A stretch of DNA of 64,000 nt from CAILZL01 sp963791615 (GTDB taxonomy: Bacteria > Pseudomonadota > Gammaproteobacteria > Steroidobacterales > Steroidobacteraceae), in assembly GCA_963791615.1 (NCBI GenBank), contig CAWBTE010000006.1:1550001-1614000 (forward strand), written 5' to 3'. Each line of letters opens with the position of its first letter. Position 1 is the first letter of the stretch. Shown here piece by piece: positions 29,043 to 38,784 of the stretch. Position numbers and translations under genes: made by a program. A model generated the notes under the pieces. That model saw nothing but the letters and a program-made list of their open reading frames with translations, was not told where the DNA came from and searched no databases.

Positions 29043-29109
29043 TCGTCATCCAGCGCAGGGCCAGTAGTGCGCTGGATGCGCAGCGTACGCTGAGATTTCC
29101 AGAAGCCCA

Positions 29110-29153
29110 AAAAACTTGGGAAGGAGCTCCGGTTGGAACCCCTTCCCAGTTTT
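29110..29153. terminator. Bidirectional terminator between glcG-like 2 and TonB receptor 2
   Basis: Stem CTTGGGAAGG (29115-29124) / CCTTCCCAG (29141-29149) flanked by an A-run on the left and a T-run on the right, so it can work in both directions for the convergent genes. Confidence 0.65.
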
Positions 29154-29178
29154 CGATCACTTGACTTCGACAGACCGG

Positions 29179-32144
29179 TTACATCTTGAGCTTGAAGCCC
29201 AGAGTTGTAGGCACGGCCGACAATATCGTCGCTGGTCACGTGGCTGTCGCGCAGACCCGGTCGAACGCTGTTGCCAATACTCGAACCGCCCGGCGCCTTG
29301 GCGTCGAACAGATTCGAAACATTGAAGTAGACCTCGGCGTTGGTTCGCTCCATGAATAGCAGCTTGTAAGCCAGTGTCAGGTTGGTGGTGGTGAAGCTGG
29401 GCATCTTGCTGGCCCACACCCGTCGATCCTCGGGCAGCGATTCGTCGCCTTCGAGCTTCAACGAGTCGCGGTAGCGCAGCATCAGATTGACTGAAAAGGC
29501 ATCGGTCAGCTCAGCATTCACGAAACCGGTGACACGCACTCGGGCACCGGAGTACAGACCCGTGCCACCGAATGCTACACCGCCCTGGTCGATTCTCGAG
29601 CCTGGAGACAGGTAGATGGCATGCGGCTGATAGGCCGTCAGCAAACGCAAGTTCACTGGACGTTCAGCGATACGCATCTTGTAATTGATTTCCAGATCGG
29701 CGCCGTAGGTTTCGATGTTGGCGATGTTCTGAAACTTCGAATATACCGCCGTCCATGCATTGGTCGCTGGATTGGTTGCTGCGGGATTATTTCGGATTGT
29801 AGGCCGCCACTCCCGTGCCCAACGGACGATCTTGCAGGGCACAGAGCGGCGACAGAGGTCCACCAGCAGCGGCGCTCGCATAACAGGTCTCCTGATTGGC
29901 CCGGCTGGAGCCGACAATCAGCTGGATGGCGTCGTCGATCTTGATGTGATAACCGTCCAGCGCAATGCTCAGGTTGGGTGTGGCATTGATGACGATGCCG
30001 CCAGTGATGGTCTTGGCCACCTCCGCTGTCAGATTGATGTTGCCCTGATCTCTTGAGGGCACCGGAGGCCCGGCGGTGGCACCCGGGACGCCGGCCAGAT
30101 AGTCCACCGGGGTGACGGGTAGCGAACTGGCCGGAACGTACAATTCATACAACGAGGGTGCACGGATGTCTTGCGAGCCGGTGGCGCGGAATCGCACCAC
30201 GTCGTTGACGTGATAGTCGAGTCCCAGCTTCCAGGTCGTATAGTCACCACTCAGGCTGTACGACGTGAAACGCACGGCGCCGTTGACGTTCAACGACTGG
30301 ATGCCGGGCGCATCCTTCACCAGCGGCACATCCGCTTCCAGCGCCGCTTCTTTAGCGGACTGGCTCAGCGTATCGGTGGAGGGGAAAGGGTATTTCCACA
30401 GGCCCTGTGTGCCCTGGGTCGTGCTACCTGCGGCGAGGCGGCAATTTGCCTGACCAATTGCTGTACTTCTGATGAAGCTGCAGTCAACGGCTGCCGTGGC
30501 ATCAGTGGTCGACTTCTCGCGGAAGCTCAACTTGCGCCACTCGCCCGACAGCGCCATGTTGACCGGTCCTGCCCAGGTATTGAACAGTGATCCGGTGATA
30601 TGACCCGCGACGTTGTCCTGCGTGGTCACGGCTGTCCAATCAGCCCGCGGCATGATGTAGGCCAACGCCGCTGCGCTGGGCGCAGTCGGGCCGAACAGGT
30701 TGATGGGCACACAATTCGAGTAAGGGGAGTTGGCGACCAGGCTCGCGGCACAGACGACATTGCCGCCGGAGCTCACCGCGTCGACCGCTGCATACAACCT
30801 CTGGTAGTTGAGGCTGTTCTCCAGCGTATTGTCCAGCTGGGCCCGGCCATGGTTGTAGTTCAACCCCCATTTGAAGTCGCCCAGCGAGCCATCGAGCCCG
30901 GCGCTGTAGATCCATTGCGCCGAATCAATGATCGAGTGGTAGCGGCTGAAGTTGCCCATCAGCTGCGACAGTCGGAAGTTGGTGTAAGCACCCCCGGCCG
31001 CATTTGCCAGCTGATCCCGATAGGCCTGCGTCAGGAAAGGATTGGTCGCCGACAAGGTCAACGTTTCCCTGTAGTTGTCGCCGTAGACCTCGTCATTCTT
31101 TATTTCACCGGCCACCTGCAGATAGCCATGAAGACTGTCGGTCAGATCGTGGTCATAGCGCACGAAGAACTGATCCTGTTTGGTCGGCGCCATCAGCGAG
31201 GTGTCATACAGGGCAGCGTCGCCACCCACATTCGCCAGCGGTGAACCGGCAACAAACGGCGCCAGCGCACCATTGGCCGCGAACTGCTGATTATGCAGCG
31301 GGCCATTCTGGTTGACACCCGCCACCGTTCTCTGGTTGATGATTACGCCGCCATAGGTAGCGCCGGCCACACGCACGTTGTTGCTCAGGGTGTAAGGGCT
31401 GGCTGCGGTGCCGGTACCGGTCACGCCCCAGCCCCATATCCAGGGTCGTTCCGATTTGGACAGGATGCCGCTATTGTCCAGATGCTGGTAGCTGCCCTCG
31501 ATGTGACCACGACCACCGAACAGTTCGGTACCTGCGGCGATGCCGATATCCCACTTTTTCGCGTCGCCACGCTCCGATTGTCCAACGCTGCCTTCAAAGC
31601 GAATTCCATTGAAATTCTTGTTGAGGACGTAGTTGACCACGCCGGCCACGGCGTCCGAGCCGTACACCGCGGAAACGCCACCCGTGACCAGGTCGACCCG
31701 CTGCACCAGCATCTGCGGGATGATGTCAGCGTCCACGGCATTGTTGAAAGTGGTGGGCGGAATACGGTTGCCGTCCATCAGTACCAGGGTGCGGTTCGTG
31801 CCCAGGTTGCGCAGATTGAGCATGTTCGCGCTGGCGTTGCCGCCGCCCTGACTGCCTTGCACCGCTGGCGCGGAGGTTGTATTACGCGAGCCGGAAAACG
31901 CCGGCATGGCGCCCAAGGCTTCCTGCAAGTTGCCAGGAGTGGCTTTCAGCAGGTCCTCTGCCTGGACCATGGTCACCGGCGATGGGCTTTCGTTGCCGTT
32001 GGTGATCACGCGTGACCCGGTGACCACGATTTCTTCCAGCACATCTTCTTTGGGCGCCGTTTGTGCACCCGCAGTAAGCGCAAACAACAGTGTGCTGGTA
32101 CTCGCCAGCAACATCGCCGGCCTAATGAATCTTATGGATCTCAT
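29179..32144 (-). CDS. TonB-dependent outer-membrane receptor 2 (two frameshifts)
   Basis: Start ATG 32144 (MRSIRFIRP), signal peptide ending TAGAQ, plug with EEIVVTGSRVITNGNESPSP, LRNLGTNRTLVLMDG and VDLVTGGVSAVYGSDAVAG. The barrel is continuous to CALQDRPLGTGVAAYNP, then needs removal of one A at 29790-29792 to continue NNPAATNPATNAW ... NLRLLTAYQPH, and removal of one base at 29203 to end YNLGFKLKM at 29179. The restored protein is about 985 residues and clearly paralogous to receptor 1. The substrate is unknown; the two receptors frame the GlcG-like genes. Confidence 0.88.
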
Positions 32145-32646
32145 CAGTCTTCCCCTTTAGTTGCCTTCCAGTAGCCTTTGTCAGCTCGACACTGCCTGTT
32201 TTCAGGCGCACTACGTCAGAACTCAAATCCTGATCTTCGGTACGTCAAGCCATGTATTAGTTATTAGTCGGAGTAATACAGGTTCAGATATAAGAAGTCC
32301 ACCCGCAACCCATAGAAAATCAGCTGGGGCCATAGATATTCGAGCTGGTATCACGCACGCGCCAGTTGGAGTGTTGAACTGGTTTTCGACGCTGAGTATT
32401 AATTCGTGTTGATAGCGTCATGCGAGCCAACGCACCCGTGCTGCCAACTCCGTTATCGTTGCCATTTATCGAGAACCTGGCTCCGTGCCTTCGCATTCAG
32501 GAGAGGTTGAGGCATGCGTTCCTCGCAGGCTGGTGTTGAAGCGATAGCGGAAACCCAGCATGCTTGGACCAAGATAAATCAGATGCCGGGAGTTCATCCT
32601 AGCCTACCGCGCTGTTCTAATTCATTCACATACGGGAACTGGACAT
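32145..32646. other. Divergent intergenic region, no gene seen
   Basis: About 500 bases between TonB receptor 2 (leftward) and the alpha/beta hydrolase (rightward). It is AT-richer than its surroundings. It holds ACAGGTTCAGAT at 32278-32289; the same 12-mer occurs inverted at 23297-23308, upstream of the first DUF6152-like gene, in the same orientation relative to transcription. No ORF is recognised. Confidence 0.4.
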
Positions 32647-33504
32647 ATGCGCATTAAACTCGTCCTGGCGCTAATGGCACTGATTCTGAGCATAGACTCA
32701 GTAAATGCAGCTACCTATGAATACCAGGTAAGAACTATTGTCTTCCGGAATCTGGTGGCAAAGCTCTACCTTCCAGAAGCGGACGGAAAGGTGCCGGTGG
32801 TAATCGCATTCGGCGGCTCTGATGGAGGTATGCAATTTGGAGACGCGAACGGCGAGATGATTGCACCTCATGGTATTGCCGTTCTTGCCGTTGCGTACTT
32901 CAAAGCTGAGGGACTTCCGCCAACATTCGATCACATACCGGTTGAGTACTTTGTTAGTGCCGTTGACTTCCTGGAAACAGAACCTGCGGTTGATGCAACA
33001 AGAATCGGCCTGGTAAGTGGATCGAGAGGCTCAGAGGGTGCCTTTTTGCTGGCATCAATGGACGCACGAATCAAGTCTGTCGTAGTAACAACCCCAAGCA
33101 AAGTTGCATGGTACGGAATGACGTCTACCCGCTCGGCATGGACGCTACATGGCAAGGATGTACCGGCCCTAAGTCTTGAGTTGGATCAGAACGCCCCGAA
33201 ACGCAGTCGATTTGAGGCAGCTCTGCAGAACGAAGACGGCGCTATGAAGGCGACGTTTGCGTTCGAAACGATAAATGGGCCGATCTTCCTGGTTTCAGCC
33301 AAGAATGATGAAATATGGCCGAGTTATCAAATGGCTGTGGACATTGAGACCTATCTCAGTAACCGCGCATTCAAGTATTCGGTGACGCATTCTTCCTATC
33401 CTACCGGTCATGCGTTTAGCAAAGAGACGGCGCCAGAGATCAAGCAGTCGATAATCGACCATTTCATTCGCACTTTAGGTACACCGCGGGCCAAGCAGCA
33501 GTGA
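32647..33504 (+). CDS. Exported alpha/beta hydrolase, BAAT/acyl-CoA thioesterase C-terminal-like
   Basis: 285 residues with a signal peptide (to about SVNAA). Hydrolase features: VVIAFGGSDGG near the N-terminus (oxyanion region), the nucleophile elbow VSGSRGSEGA, a candidate acid in SAKNDEIWPS and the His in YPTGHAFSK. This arrangement resembles the C-terminal domain of bile-acid-CoA:amino acid acyltransferases and acyl-CoA thioesterases, as well as dienelactone hydrolases. Substrate unknown. Its codon use and base composition are more AT-rich than its neighbours, which suggests a separate origin. Confidence 0.75.
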   Translation: MRIKLVLALMALILSIDSVNAATYEYQVRTIVFRNLVAKLYLPEADGKVPVVIAFGGSDGGMQFGDANGEMIAPHGIAVLAVAYFKAEGLPPTFDHIPVEYFVSAVDFLETEPAVDATRIGLVSGSRGSEGAFLLASMDARIKSVVVTTPSKVAWYGMTSTRSAWTLHGKDVPALSLELDQNAPKRSRFEAALQNEDGAMKATFAFETINGPIFLVSAKNDEIWPSYQMAVDIETYLSNRAFKYSVTHSSYPTGHAFSKETAPEIKQSIIDHFIRTLGTPRAKQQ

Positions 33505-33625
33505 GGTCTGACTATCACGTCTGTTTGGCTCGTACTGTCAGGTGTCATCAAGATCGAGAATGGCAAATGATTGCCAAGCAGGATGCTGCAGAATCCGGCC
33601 ATCACTATTCGCAGGGACTCTAAAA

Positions 33626-34870
33626 ATGAGCGCACAAATAAAACGGGAAGAACAACGTCGCCTTTTGCTGAAGTGGCTCTCTGCCAGTCCCTTGCTGGCG
33701 CTGCCGGGTACGCTGCAGATCTTCGCGCAAGACTTTACAAAACGACCCGATCCCATGGTCTGGCCGGCAACAGTGACCGATCTCATTGCCAGCGCCAAAG
33801 ATGCAGTCAACGTATTTGACTTCGAGCCGGTGGCTTACAAGAACGTGCCGCCGGCGCACTTTGGTTACATGGCGTCCGGCATTGATGATGAAGTGACGTT
33901 GCGCGCCAACCGACAGGCCTTCCTCAAGTACCAGGTGCGGCCGCGTCGTATGCGCGATGTGAGCAAGGTCGACATGTCGGTTAACCTGTTCGGCACACGC
34001 TGGGATACGCCGATCATCATGGGGCCGACTGGTGCCAACCGGGCTTATCACCCGGATGGAGAGATTGCCGTTGCGCGCGCCGCTCGCACCAAAGGACACT
34101 TGAACGTGCTCGCCAGTGCGGCAGGTACCTCCATTGAAGACGCGATGGCGGCACGTCAGGGCGTGGTGTGGTTTCAGCTTTATGCAACTTCGAGCCGGGA
34201 AGTAGCGCAGCAGGCAGTGCGCCGGGTCGAGCGCGCCGGCTGTCCGGTGCTGGAAATTACGGTGGATCGCAATGGTGGTCGCAATCAGGAAACCTATTTC
34301 CGCATGCGGCGTCTTGATACGCGCACCTGCGCGACCTGTCACCCGGCGGGGCCGGGAGCCGCCTCGGAGAGGCCGATCTACGATGGCCTCGACATGTCCA
34401 AGGTCACCAGCATGCAGTCTTCAAACTTGACCTGGGATTTCATCAAGTTGATGCGTGACACGACCAGAATGAAGTTGATCGTCAAGGGAATCCTCACCGC
34501 AGAGGATGCCGAGTTGTGCCTTAAATACGGCGTTGACGGTATCCATGTGTCAAACCACGGCGGCCGCAGTGAGGACAACGGACGCGGCGCCATCGAGTGT
34601 CTGCCCGAAGTTGCCAAGGTCGCCAAAGGCAAAGTGCCGATCCTGTTCGATAGCGGTGTGCGCCGTGGTACAGACATCATCAAGGCGCTGGCCATGGGCG
34701 CTTCCGCAGTGTGCATCGGCCGTCCCTATCTGTGGGGCCTGGGGGCGTTCGGACAACCGGGTGTAGAGCGCGTGCTCGAAATCCTCCGCGAAGAACTGAC
34801 TGCCATCATGCAACAGGCAGGCGCAGCGAACATTGCGGCCATCACGCCGGAAATGGTGATCAAGACTTGA
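33626..34870 (+). CDS. Exported FMN-dependent alpha-hydroxy-acid oxidase/dehydrogenase with CxxCH motif
   Basis: 414 residues. The TIM-barrel flavoenzyme motifs are intact: FGYMASG (Tyr81), PIIMGPTGANR, VWFQLYA, LIVKGIL (Lys287), IHVSNHGGR (catalytic His311) and GVRRGTDIIKALAMGA. The family oxidises L-2-hydroxy acids such as lactate or mandelate. Residues 10-35 (QRRLLLKWLSASPLLALPG) look like a Tat signal, as expected for an exported flavoprotein. In the variable loop at 235-239 there is CATCH, a c-type haem attachment motif. If haem is attached, the enzyme could pass electrons to cytochromes instead of oxygen. Start ATG 33626; an ORF extension to 33542 has no homology. Confidence 0.85.
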   Translation: MSAQIKREEQRRLLLKWLSASPLLALPGTLQIFAQDFTKRPDPMVWPATVTDLIASAKDAVNVFDFEPVAYKNVPPAHFGYMASGIDDEVTLRANRQAFLKYQVRPRRMRDVSKVDMSVNLFGTRWDTPIIMGPTGANRAYHPDGEIAVARAARTKGHLNVLASAAGTSIEDAMAARQGVVWFQLYATSSREVAQQAVRRVERAGCPVLEITVDRNGGRNQETYFRMRRLDTRTCATCHPAGPGAASERPIYDGLDMSKVTSMQSSNLTWDFIKLMRDTTRMKLIVKGILTAEDAELCLKYGVDGIHVSNHGGRSEDNGRGAIECLPEVAKVAKGKVPILFDSGVRRGTDIIKALAMGASAVCIGRPYLWGLGAFGQPGVERVLEILREELTAIMQQAGAANIAAITPEMVIKT

Positions 34871-35022
34871 TTGCCAACCGGTGGCGAAGGGCAAATCAGT
34901 TCAGGCGTCGTTTCATCTTTCAAAATGAGCTCAGGTATAGTCCCGTGAAGAAGTACAACGTAGTAACCCTCGTCAAGACACCGAATGCCGAATGGAAGGC
35001 CCGAGGTTTGAGAGATCGCTTT

Positions 35023-36030
35023 ATGTGCTGCGCGTTGCAGAGGAAACTCACCAGGTTCAGCAGAAGTCGGGTGATCGCCCTGCTTGCAGCCGGGATGTCG
35101 ATGGCATTTGGGTCTTTTGTGGCGGCGCAGACTACCGGTGGCGGACAGACGCCTTACGTCGCCGTTGACCGTCCAGCGAATGTCACAGCAATTTCGGGAG
35201 TGGTTGCGGCCGGCGCCAAGTGGCAGCCAGTGTTTTCTTCAGTCGAACTTCAGGATGGCATCGTCGGGACCCCGGATGGCGGCATCCTGATCGCCATGCA
35301 GGAGAACGATGTCGTTCGCAAGATCGAGCCGGATGGTGTTACGACCATCTATCTCGGTGGAACACAAGGTGCCGGCGCATTGGCGCTGGACAATGATGGA
35401 CGACTATTCGCAGTCCACCGTAAGGAGCCCACCAAGCTGGGCCAGCTGGCCCCGCAACGGCGCGTGATCGCCGAGACGCTGCCCGACGGCAAGTCGGTAG
35501 GACGGCTCAGCGATCTGGTGGTCGACCTCAAGGGCGGCTTCTACATGACCGGCGCTGGCTTTCACTACATCAACCCGCAGGGTGTGGTCTCGGTGCTGGC
35601 GCCGGAGGTGCAGACCAATGGCATCGCGCTCAGTCCGGACGGCAAGACTCTCTACGTCACCAACTCAACCGAGCTGGTCGCCTTCGACCTGCAACCGGAC
35701 GGCATGCCAAGCAACCAGCGCGTGTTCGTCAAGCTCAATGACACCAATGCCGACGGCATGGCGGTCGACACAGCGGGGCGGGTGTACGTGGCCTGCGCCA
35801 TCGGTGTTCATGTGTTATCGCCACAAGGCCGTGAACTGGGCATCATCCCGACTGCGCGCCGGGGCACCAGCCTGGCGTTTTCCGGACCGGGCAAGAAGAC
35901 GCTCTACATGCTGGCTGTCGGGGCGAACCGGACGGATGGCACAATGCTGAGCATGGCCGAAGGGCCCAATGGCAGAACTCTATTCAAGTTGCCGATGCTG
36001 ACCGAAGGTTTCAAGGGACGTCCGAAGTAA
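35023..36030 (+). CDS. Exported SMP-30/gluconolactonase-like beta-propeller protein
   Basis: 335 residues. Signal peptide (about 15-38, ending VAAQ), then a repeating propeller pattern: GIVGTPDGGILIAM, GALALDNDGRLFAV, LSDLVVDLKGGFYMTG, TNGIALSPDGKTLYVTNS and ADGMAVDTAGRVYVA. These are typical of the SGL/SMP-30 superfamily, which includes calcium-dependent lactonases. The metal ligands cannot be assigned with certainty by eye. A lactonase would fit next to a hydroxy-acid oxidase. Start ATG 35023 is tentative; a GTG at 34945 is possible. Confidence 0.75.
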   Translation: MCCALQRKLTRFSRSRVIALLAAGMSMAFGSFVAAQTTGGGQTPYVAVDRPANVTAISGVVAAGAKWQPVFSSVELQDGIVGTPDGGILIAMQENDVVRKIEPDGVTTIYLGGTQGAGALALDNDGRLFAVHRKEPTKLGQLAPQRRVIAETLPDGKSVGRLSDLVVDLKGGFYMTGAGFHYINPQGVVSVLAPEVQTNGIALSPDGKTLYVTNSTELVAFDLQPDGMPSNQRVFVKLNDTNADGMAVDTAGRVYVACAIGVHVLSPQGRELGIIPTARRGTSLAFSGPGKKTLYMLAVGANRTDGTMLSMAEGPNGRTLFKLPMLTEGFKGRPK

Positions 36031-36216
36031 AACGCCTCAGCGCATACGAATCGAATTATGATTTGCGCCGTCCGAAGCAAGTCGGCGCACTACACAGCCT
36101 CAATTGTGGGAACTGCAAGAATTCAATAAGAGTCTGGAACCAATATCGGGGGAACAACTTGTGAGCCATTCCAAGGATATCTTTCGCCTGTCGGTGTCAG
36201 CTGTGGGCGTGACTAC

Positions 36217-37113
36217 ATGAAGCACATTCTCTGCACTGGTGTACTGTTGACCTTGGGTCTCGCGGGACAGGCAACAGCCCAGACATCACGTCCGGCTTCG
36301 CCGGCGCTGGTGGCCGCACGCGCCGCTTTCGATGCATCGCCAAGCTACAAGACGTCGGAGGCGCACTATGCTGCGTTGAAGGCGAAAGCGGATGGCGGCG
36401 GAAAGGTCACCTGGGACAAGTTGCCGGACTGGAGCGGGATATGGGAATCCGAAATGCCGGATCGGGCGGATGGCATCACACCCATGACGCAGAAATCCAA
36501 AGCGCCGCTGAATCCTGAATACGCGGCGAAGTATGCGCAGCTGTTGCAGCAGGCCGCAGCGGGCAAGGCCGTCGACCATCTGACCTATTGTCTTCCGGCC
36601 GGGTTTCCGCGTTCCCGCACCATGCCCTTTCTGACGGAGTTCACCCTCACGCCCGAACGCACCCTGCACATCATCGAAGTGGGCAGTGAAGTGCGGCGCA
36701 TCTATACCGACGGCCGCCCGCACATGGCCGAAGAAGATGCCTATCCACTCTGGTCCGGGGACGCAATCGGATTCTGGGACGGCAACACGCTGGTGGTGCA
36801 TACCAACCATCTGCGCGAAATGGAAAGCGGCTATGGGCGCTGGGGCCCGGCGCAGAGCGATCAGGCCAGTACGGTGGAGCGGATCTGGAGGGCAAGCCCG
36901 GATCAGATCATTTCCGAGATCACCGTTTACGACCCGAAGGTACTGACAGCGCCATTTCGCGCGGTGCATGCCTGGCGGCGGATTACTTCACCCGTGGCGC
37001 GCGTCGACACTTATGCCTGCAATGAGAACCCGAACGCCGCTGTCACTGACGATGGCACGCATCTGATCCTGCCAGGGGAACCTGGGTCGGGCGTGCGCGG
37101 CGCCACACCGTGA
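36217..37113 (+). CDS. Exported partner protein of DUF6152, copy 2 (divergent, unknown function)
   Basis: 298 residues with a signal peptide ending TATAQ. Shares the family outline: an early Trp-rich stretch (LPDWSGIWES), TYCLPAGFPRS, VRRIYTDGR, AIGFWDGNTLVVHT and YDPKVLTAPF, but is clearly more diverged than copies 1 and 3. No enzyme motif recognised. It is the first gene of a run of four closely spaced genes (two DUF6152-like proteins and copy 3 follow). Confidence 0.65.
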   Translation: MKHILCTGVLLTLGLAGQATAQTSRPASPALVAARAAFDASPSYKTSEAHYAALKAKADGGGKVTWDKLPDWSGIWESEMPDRADGITPMTQKSKAPLNPEYAAKYAQLLQQAAAGKAVDHLTYCLPAGFPRSRTMPFLTEFTLTPERTLHIIEVGSEVRRIYTDGRPHMAEEDAYPLWSGDAIGFWDGNTLVVHTNHLREMESGYGRWGPAQSDQASTVERIWRASPDQIISEITVYDPKVLTAPFRAVHAWRRITSPVARVDTYACNENPNAAVTDDGTHLILPGEPGSGVRGATP

Positions 37114-37130
37114 CGGCAGAGGAAAACGCT

Positions 37131-37505
37131 ATGAAGAAACTGAACCTGATCGCCATGTTGGCAATCCCGATGCTGGCCCCGGCTCCGCTCACGCTTGCCC
37201 ACCACTCTGCTGCGATGTTCGACAAGTCGAAGGAAGTGACGTTGCAGGGCACGATGAAGGAGTTCCAGTACACCAATCCCCATTCCTGGGTGGTGGTGGA
37301 CATCCCCGATGCCGACGGTAAGGTGACTGTTTGGAGTTTCGAGACTCGCAACGCTTCAGCGCTGTTGCGCTCGGGCATCCGCAGGAGTTCGCTGGTGGCT
37401 GGCGACAAGGTGACCGTCAAGGGGCATCCGCTGAGAGACGGTCGCCCCGGCGCCGAACTGATCGTCATTACCAAGGATGACGGCACCATCCTGAAGCCAG
37501 AATAG
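37131..37505 (+). CDS. Exported DUF6152-like protein, copy 2
   Basis: 124 residues from ATG 37131, chosen over a GTG at 37110 because of the RBS AGAGGA and a normal signal peptide. The mature chain would start HHSAAMFD after LTLA. Conserved EFQYTNPHSWVVV and LVAGDKVTV. It lies 17 bases after the partner protein gene and 16 bases before the next DUF6152-like gene. Confidence 0.8.
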   Translation: MKKLNLIAMLAIPMLAPAPLTLAHHSAAMFDKSKEVTLQGTMKEFQYTNPHSWVVVDIPDADGKVTVWSFETRNASALLRSGIRRSSLVAGDKVTVKGHPLRDGRPGAELIVITKDDGTILKPE

Positions 37506-37521
37506 AGACGTGAGGTTTGTG

Positions 37522-37926
37522 ATGAAGTATCGGATTGCATTACGCGTTTTCGCCATCGCCGCCACGCTGCTGGCCGGTTCGGTGTCAGCGCATCATTCGT
37601 TCGGAATGTTCGACACCGGCAAGCGCATGACTATCGATGGGGTGGTGAAGGAATTCCGGATGATCAATCCGCACAGCTTCCTCGTGGTGATGGTCAAGGG
37701 TACCGACGGAAAGGAGGCTGAATGGTGGATCGAGAGTCATTCGCTGCTGGTTCTCAAGCGTCAGGGTTGGACGCGTCAGTCGGTCAACGCCGGCGACCAG
37801 GTTCACCTGATCATCAATCCCCTGCGTACGGCTCAACCCGGTGGCTACATGCTGGAGGCAACGGTGAACGGACAACTCGTGGGTCAACCTGCACCAGCAG
37901 TTGTGCCGTCGGAGCCTTCACCATGA
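37522..37926 (+). CDS. Exported DUF6152-like protein, copy 3
   Basis: 134 residues from ATG 37522 (a GTG at 37510 is less likely). Signal peptide ends GSVSA, an ideal cleavage site, leaving HHSFGMFD as the mature N-terminus. Conserved EFRMINPHSFLVV, EAEWWIES and VNAGDQVHL. Stop codon overlaps the start of the following partner gene (ATGA at 37923), the same coupling as in the first pair. Confidence 0.82.
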   Translation: MKYRIALRVFAIAATLLAGSVSAHHSFGMFDTGKRMTIDGVVKEFRMINPHSFLVVMVKGTDGKEAEWWIESHSLLVLKRQGWTRQSVNAGDQVHLIINPLRTAQPGGYMLEATVNGQLVGQPAPAVVPSEPSP

Positions 37927-38738
37927 CGAGCCTGAGAAGATTGAGTGGCTACACTCTCGCTGCGGGTGTCGCCCTTTGCGCCGCCACGGTTGCTTACTCT
38001 GCGCAACCGGCCACGGCGCCGGCGGCAGGCAAGACATTCGTGCAGACCATCGAGGGAGCCGATATCTCGGGTACCTGGGTGGTGGAGGGCTATGTTCCAT
38101 CCGCACGGCCCACGCGGGATAAAATGCTGCGTCCACTGGATGGCGGCGATGTGCCGCTGCAGCCTTGGGCCGAGGTAATTTACAAGGAGCGACTCTCAAG
38201 GGACAAGACGGGCGACGCCTTCATGAACACCGCGGCCTACTGCCTGCCATTGGGCATGCCCAGCATGATGCTCGGCGCCACTTATCCGTTCTCGATACTG
38301 CAGACACCGGGGCAGGTGACCACCTTGCATGAAGAAGGCCACGTGCACCGGCAGATATTTCTGAACCGGTCGCATGATCCGGATCCCGATCCTGGATATC
38401 TCGGTGAGTCCGTGGGGCACTGGGAAGGTGACACCCTGGTGGTGGATACCATTGGCCTCAACGACAAGACCAGCCTCGACCTGCTCGGCATACCGCACTC
38501 GGATCAGCTGCACATCGTCGAACGTATTCGCCGCCTGAGCGCCGATAAGCTGGAAAATGTCATGACTTTCGAGGACCCGAAGACCTTCACTCGTTCATGG
38601 CGATTCCGGCGCACCTACTCGCTGCAAAAACCGGGCGTGCACCCCGCCGAATATTTCTGCCAGGACGGCCAGATGAATACTCCCGATCCGGTCACGGGGC
38701 GTCCGAGCTATCCGGGTGGTTCCCCGCCAGCTCCATAG
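37923..38738 (+). CDS. Exported partner protein of DUF6152, copy 3 (unknown function)
   Basis: 271 residues with a signal peptide (to about VAYSAQ). Closest to copy 1: ISGTWVVEGY, AYCLPLGMPSMMLGATYP, HRQIFLNRSHDPDPDPGYLG, ESVGHWEGDTLVVDTIGLND, PHSDQLHIVERIRRL and FEDPKTFTRSW line up over the whole length. Start ATG 37923 follows the overlap with DUF6152 copy 3; a longer ORF upstream is an artefact of the other frame. Confidence 0.72.
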   Translation: MTSLRRLSGYTLAAGVALCAATVAYSAQPATAPAAGKTFVQTIEGADISGTWVVEGYVPSARPTRDKMLRPLDGGDVPLQPWAEVIYKERLSRDKTGDAFMNTAAYCLPLGMPSMMLGATYPFSILQTPGQVTTLHEEGHVHRQIFLNRSHDPDPDPGYLGESVGHWEGDTLVVDTIGLNDKTSLDLLGIPHSDQLHIVERIRRLSADKLENVMTFEDPKTFTRSWRFRRTYSLQKPGVHPAEYFCQDGQMNTPDPVTGRPSYPGGSPPAP

Positions 38739-38784
38739 CGACGATGCCGGGGATCATGTCGCGATCCTGCGCAGGGATGTACCG

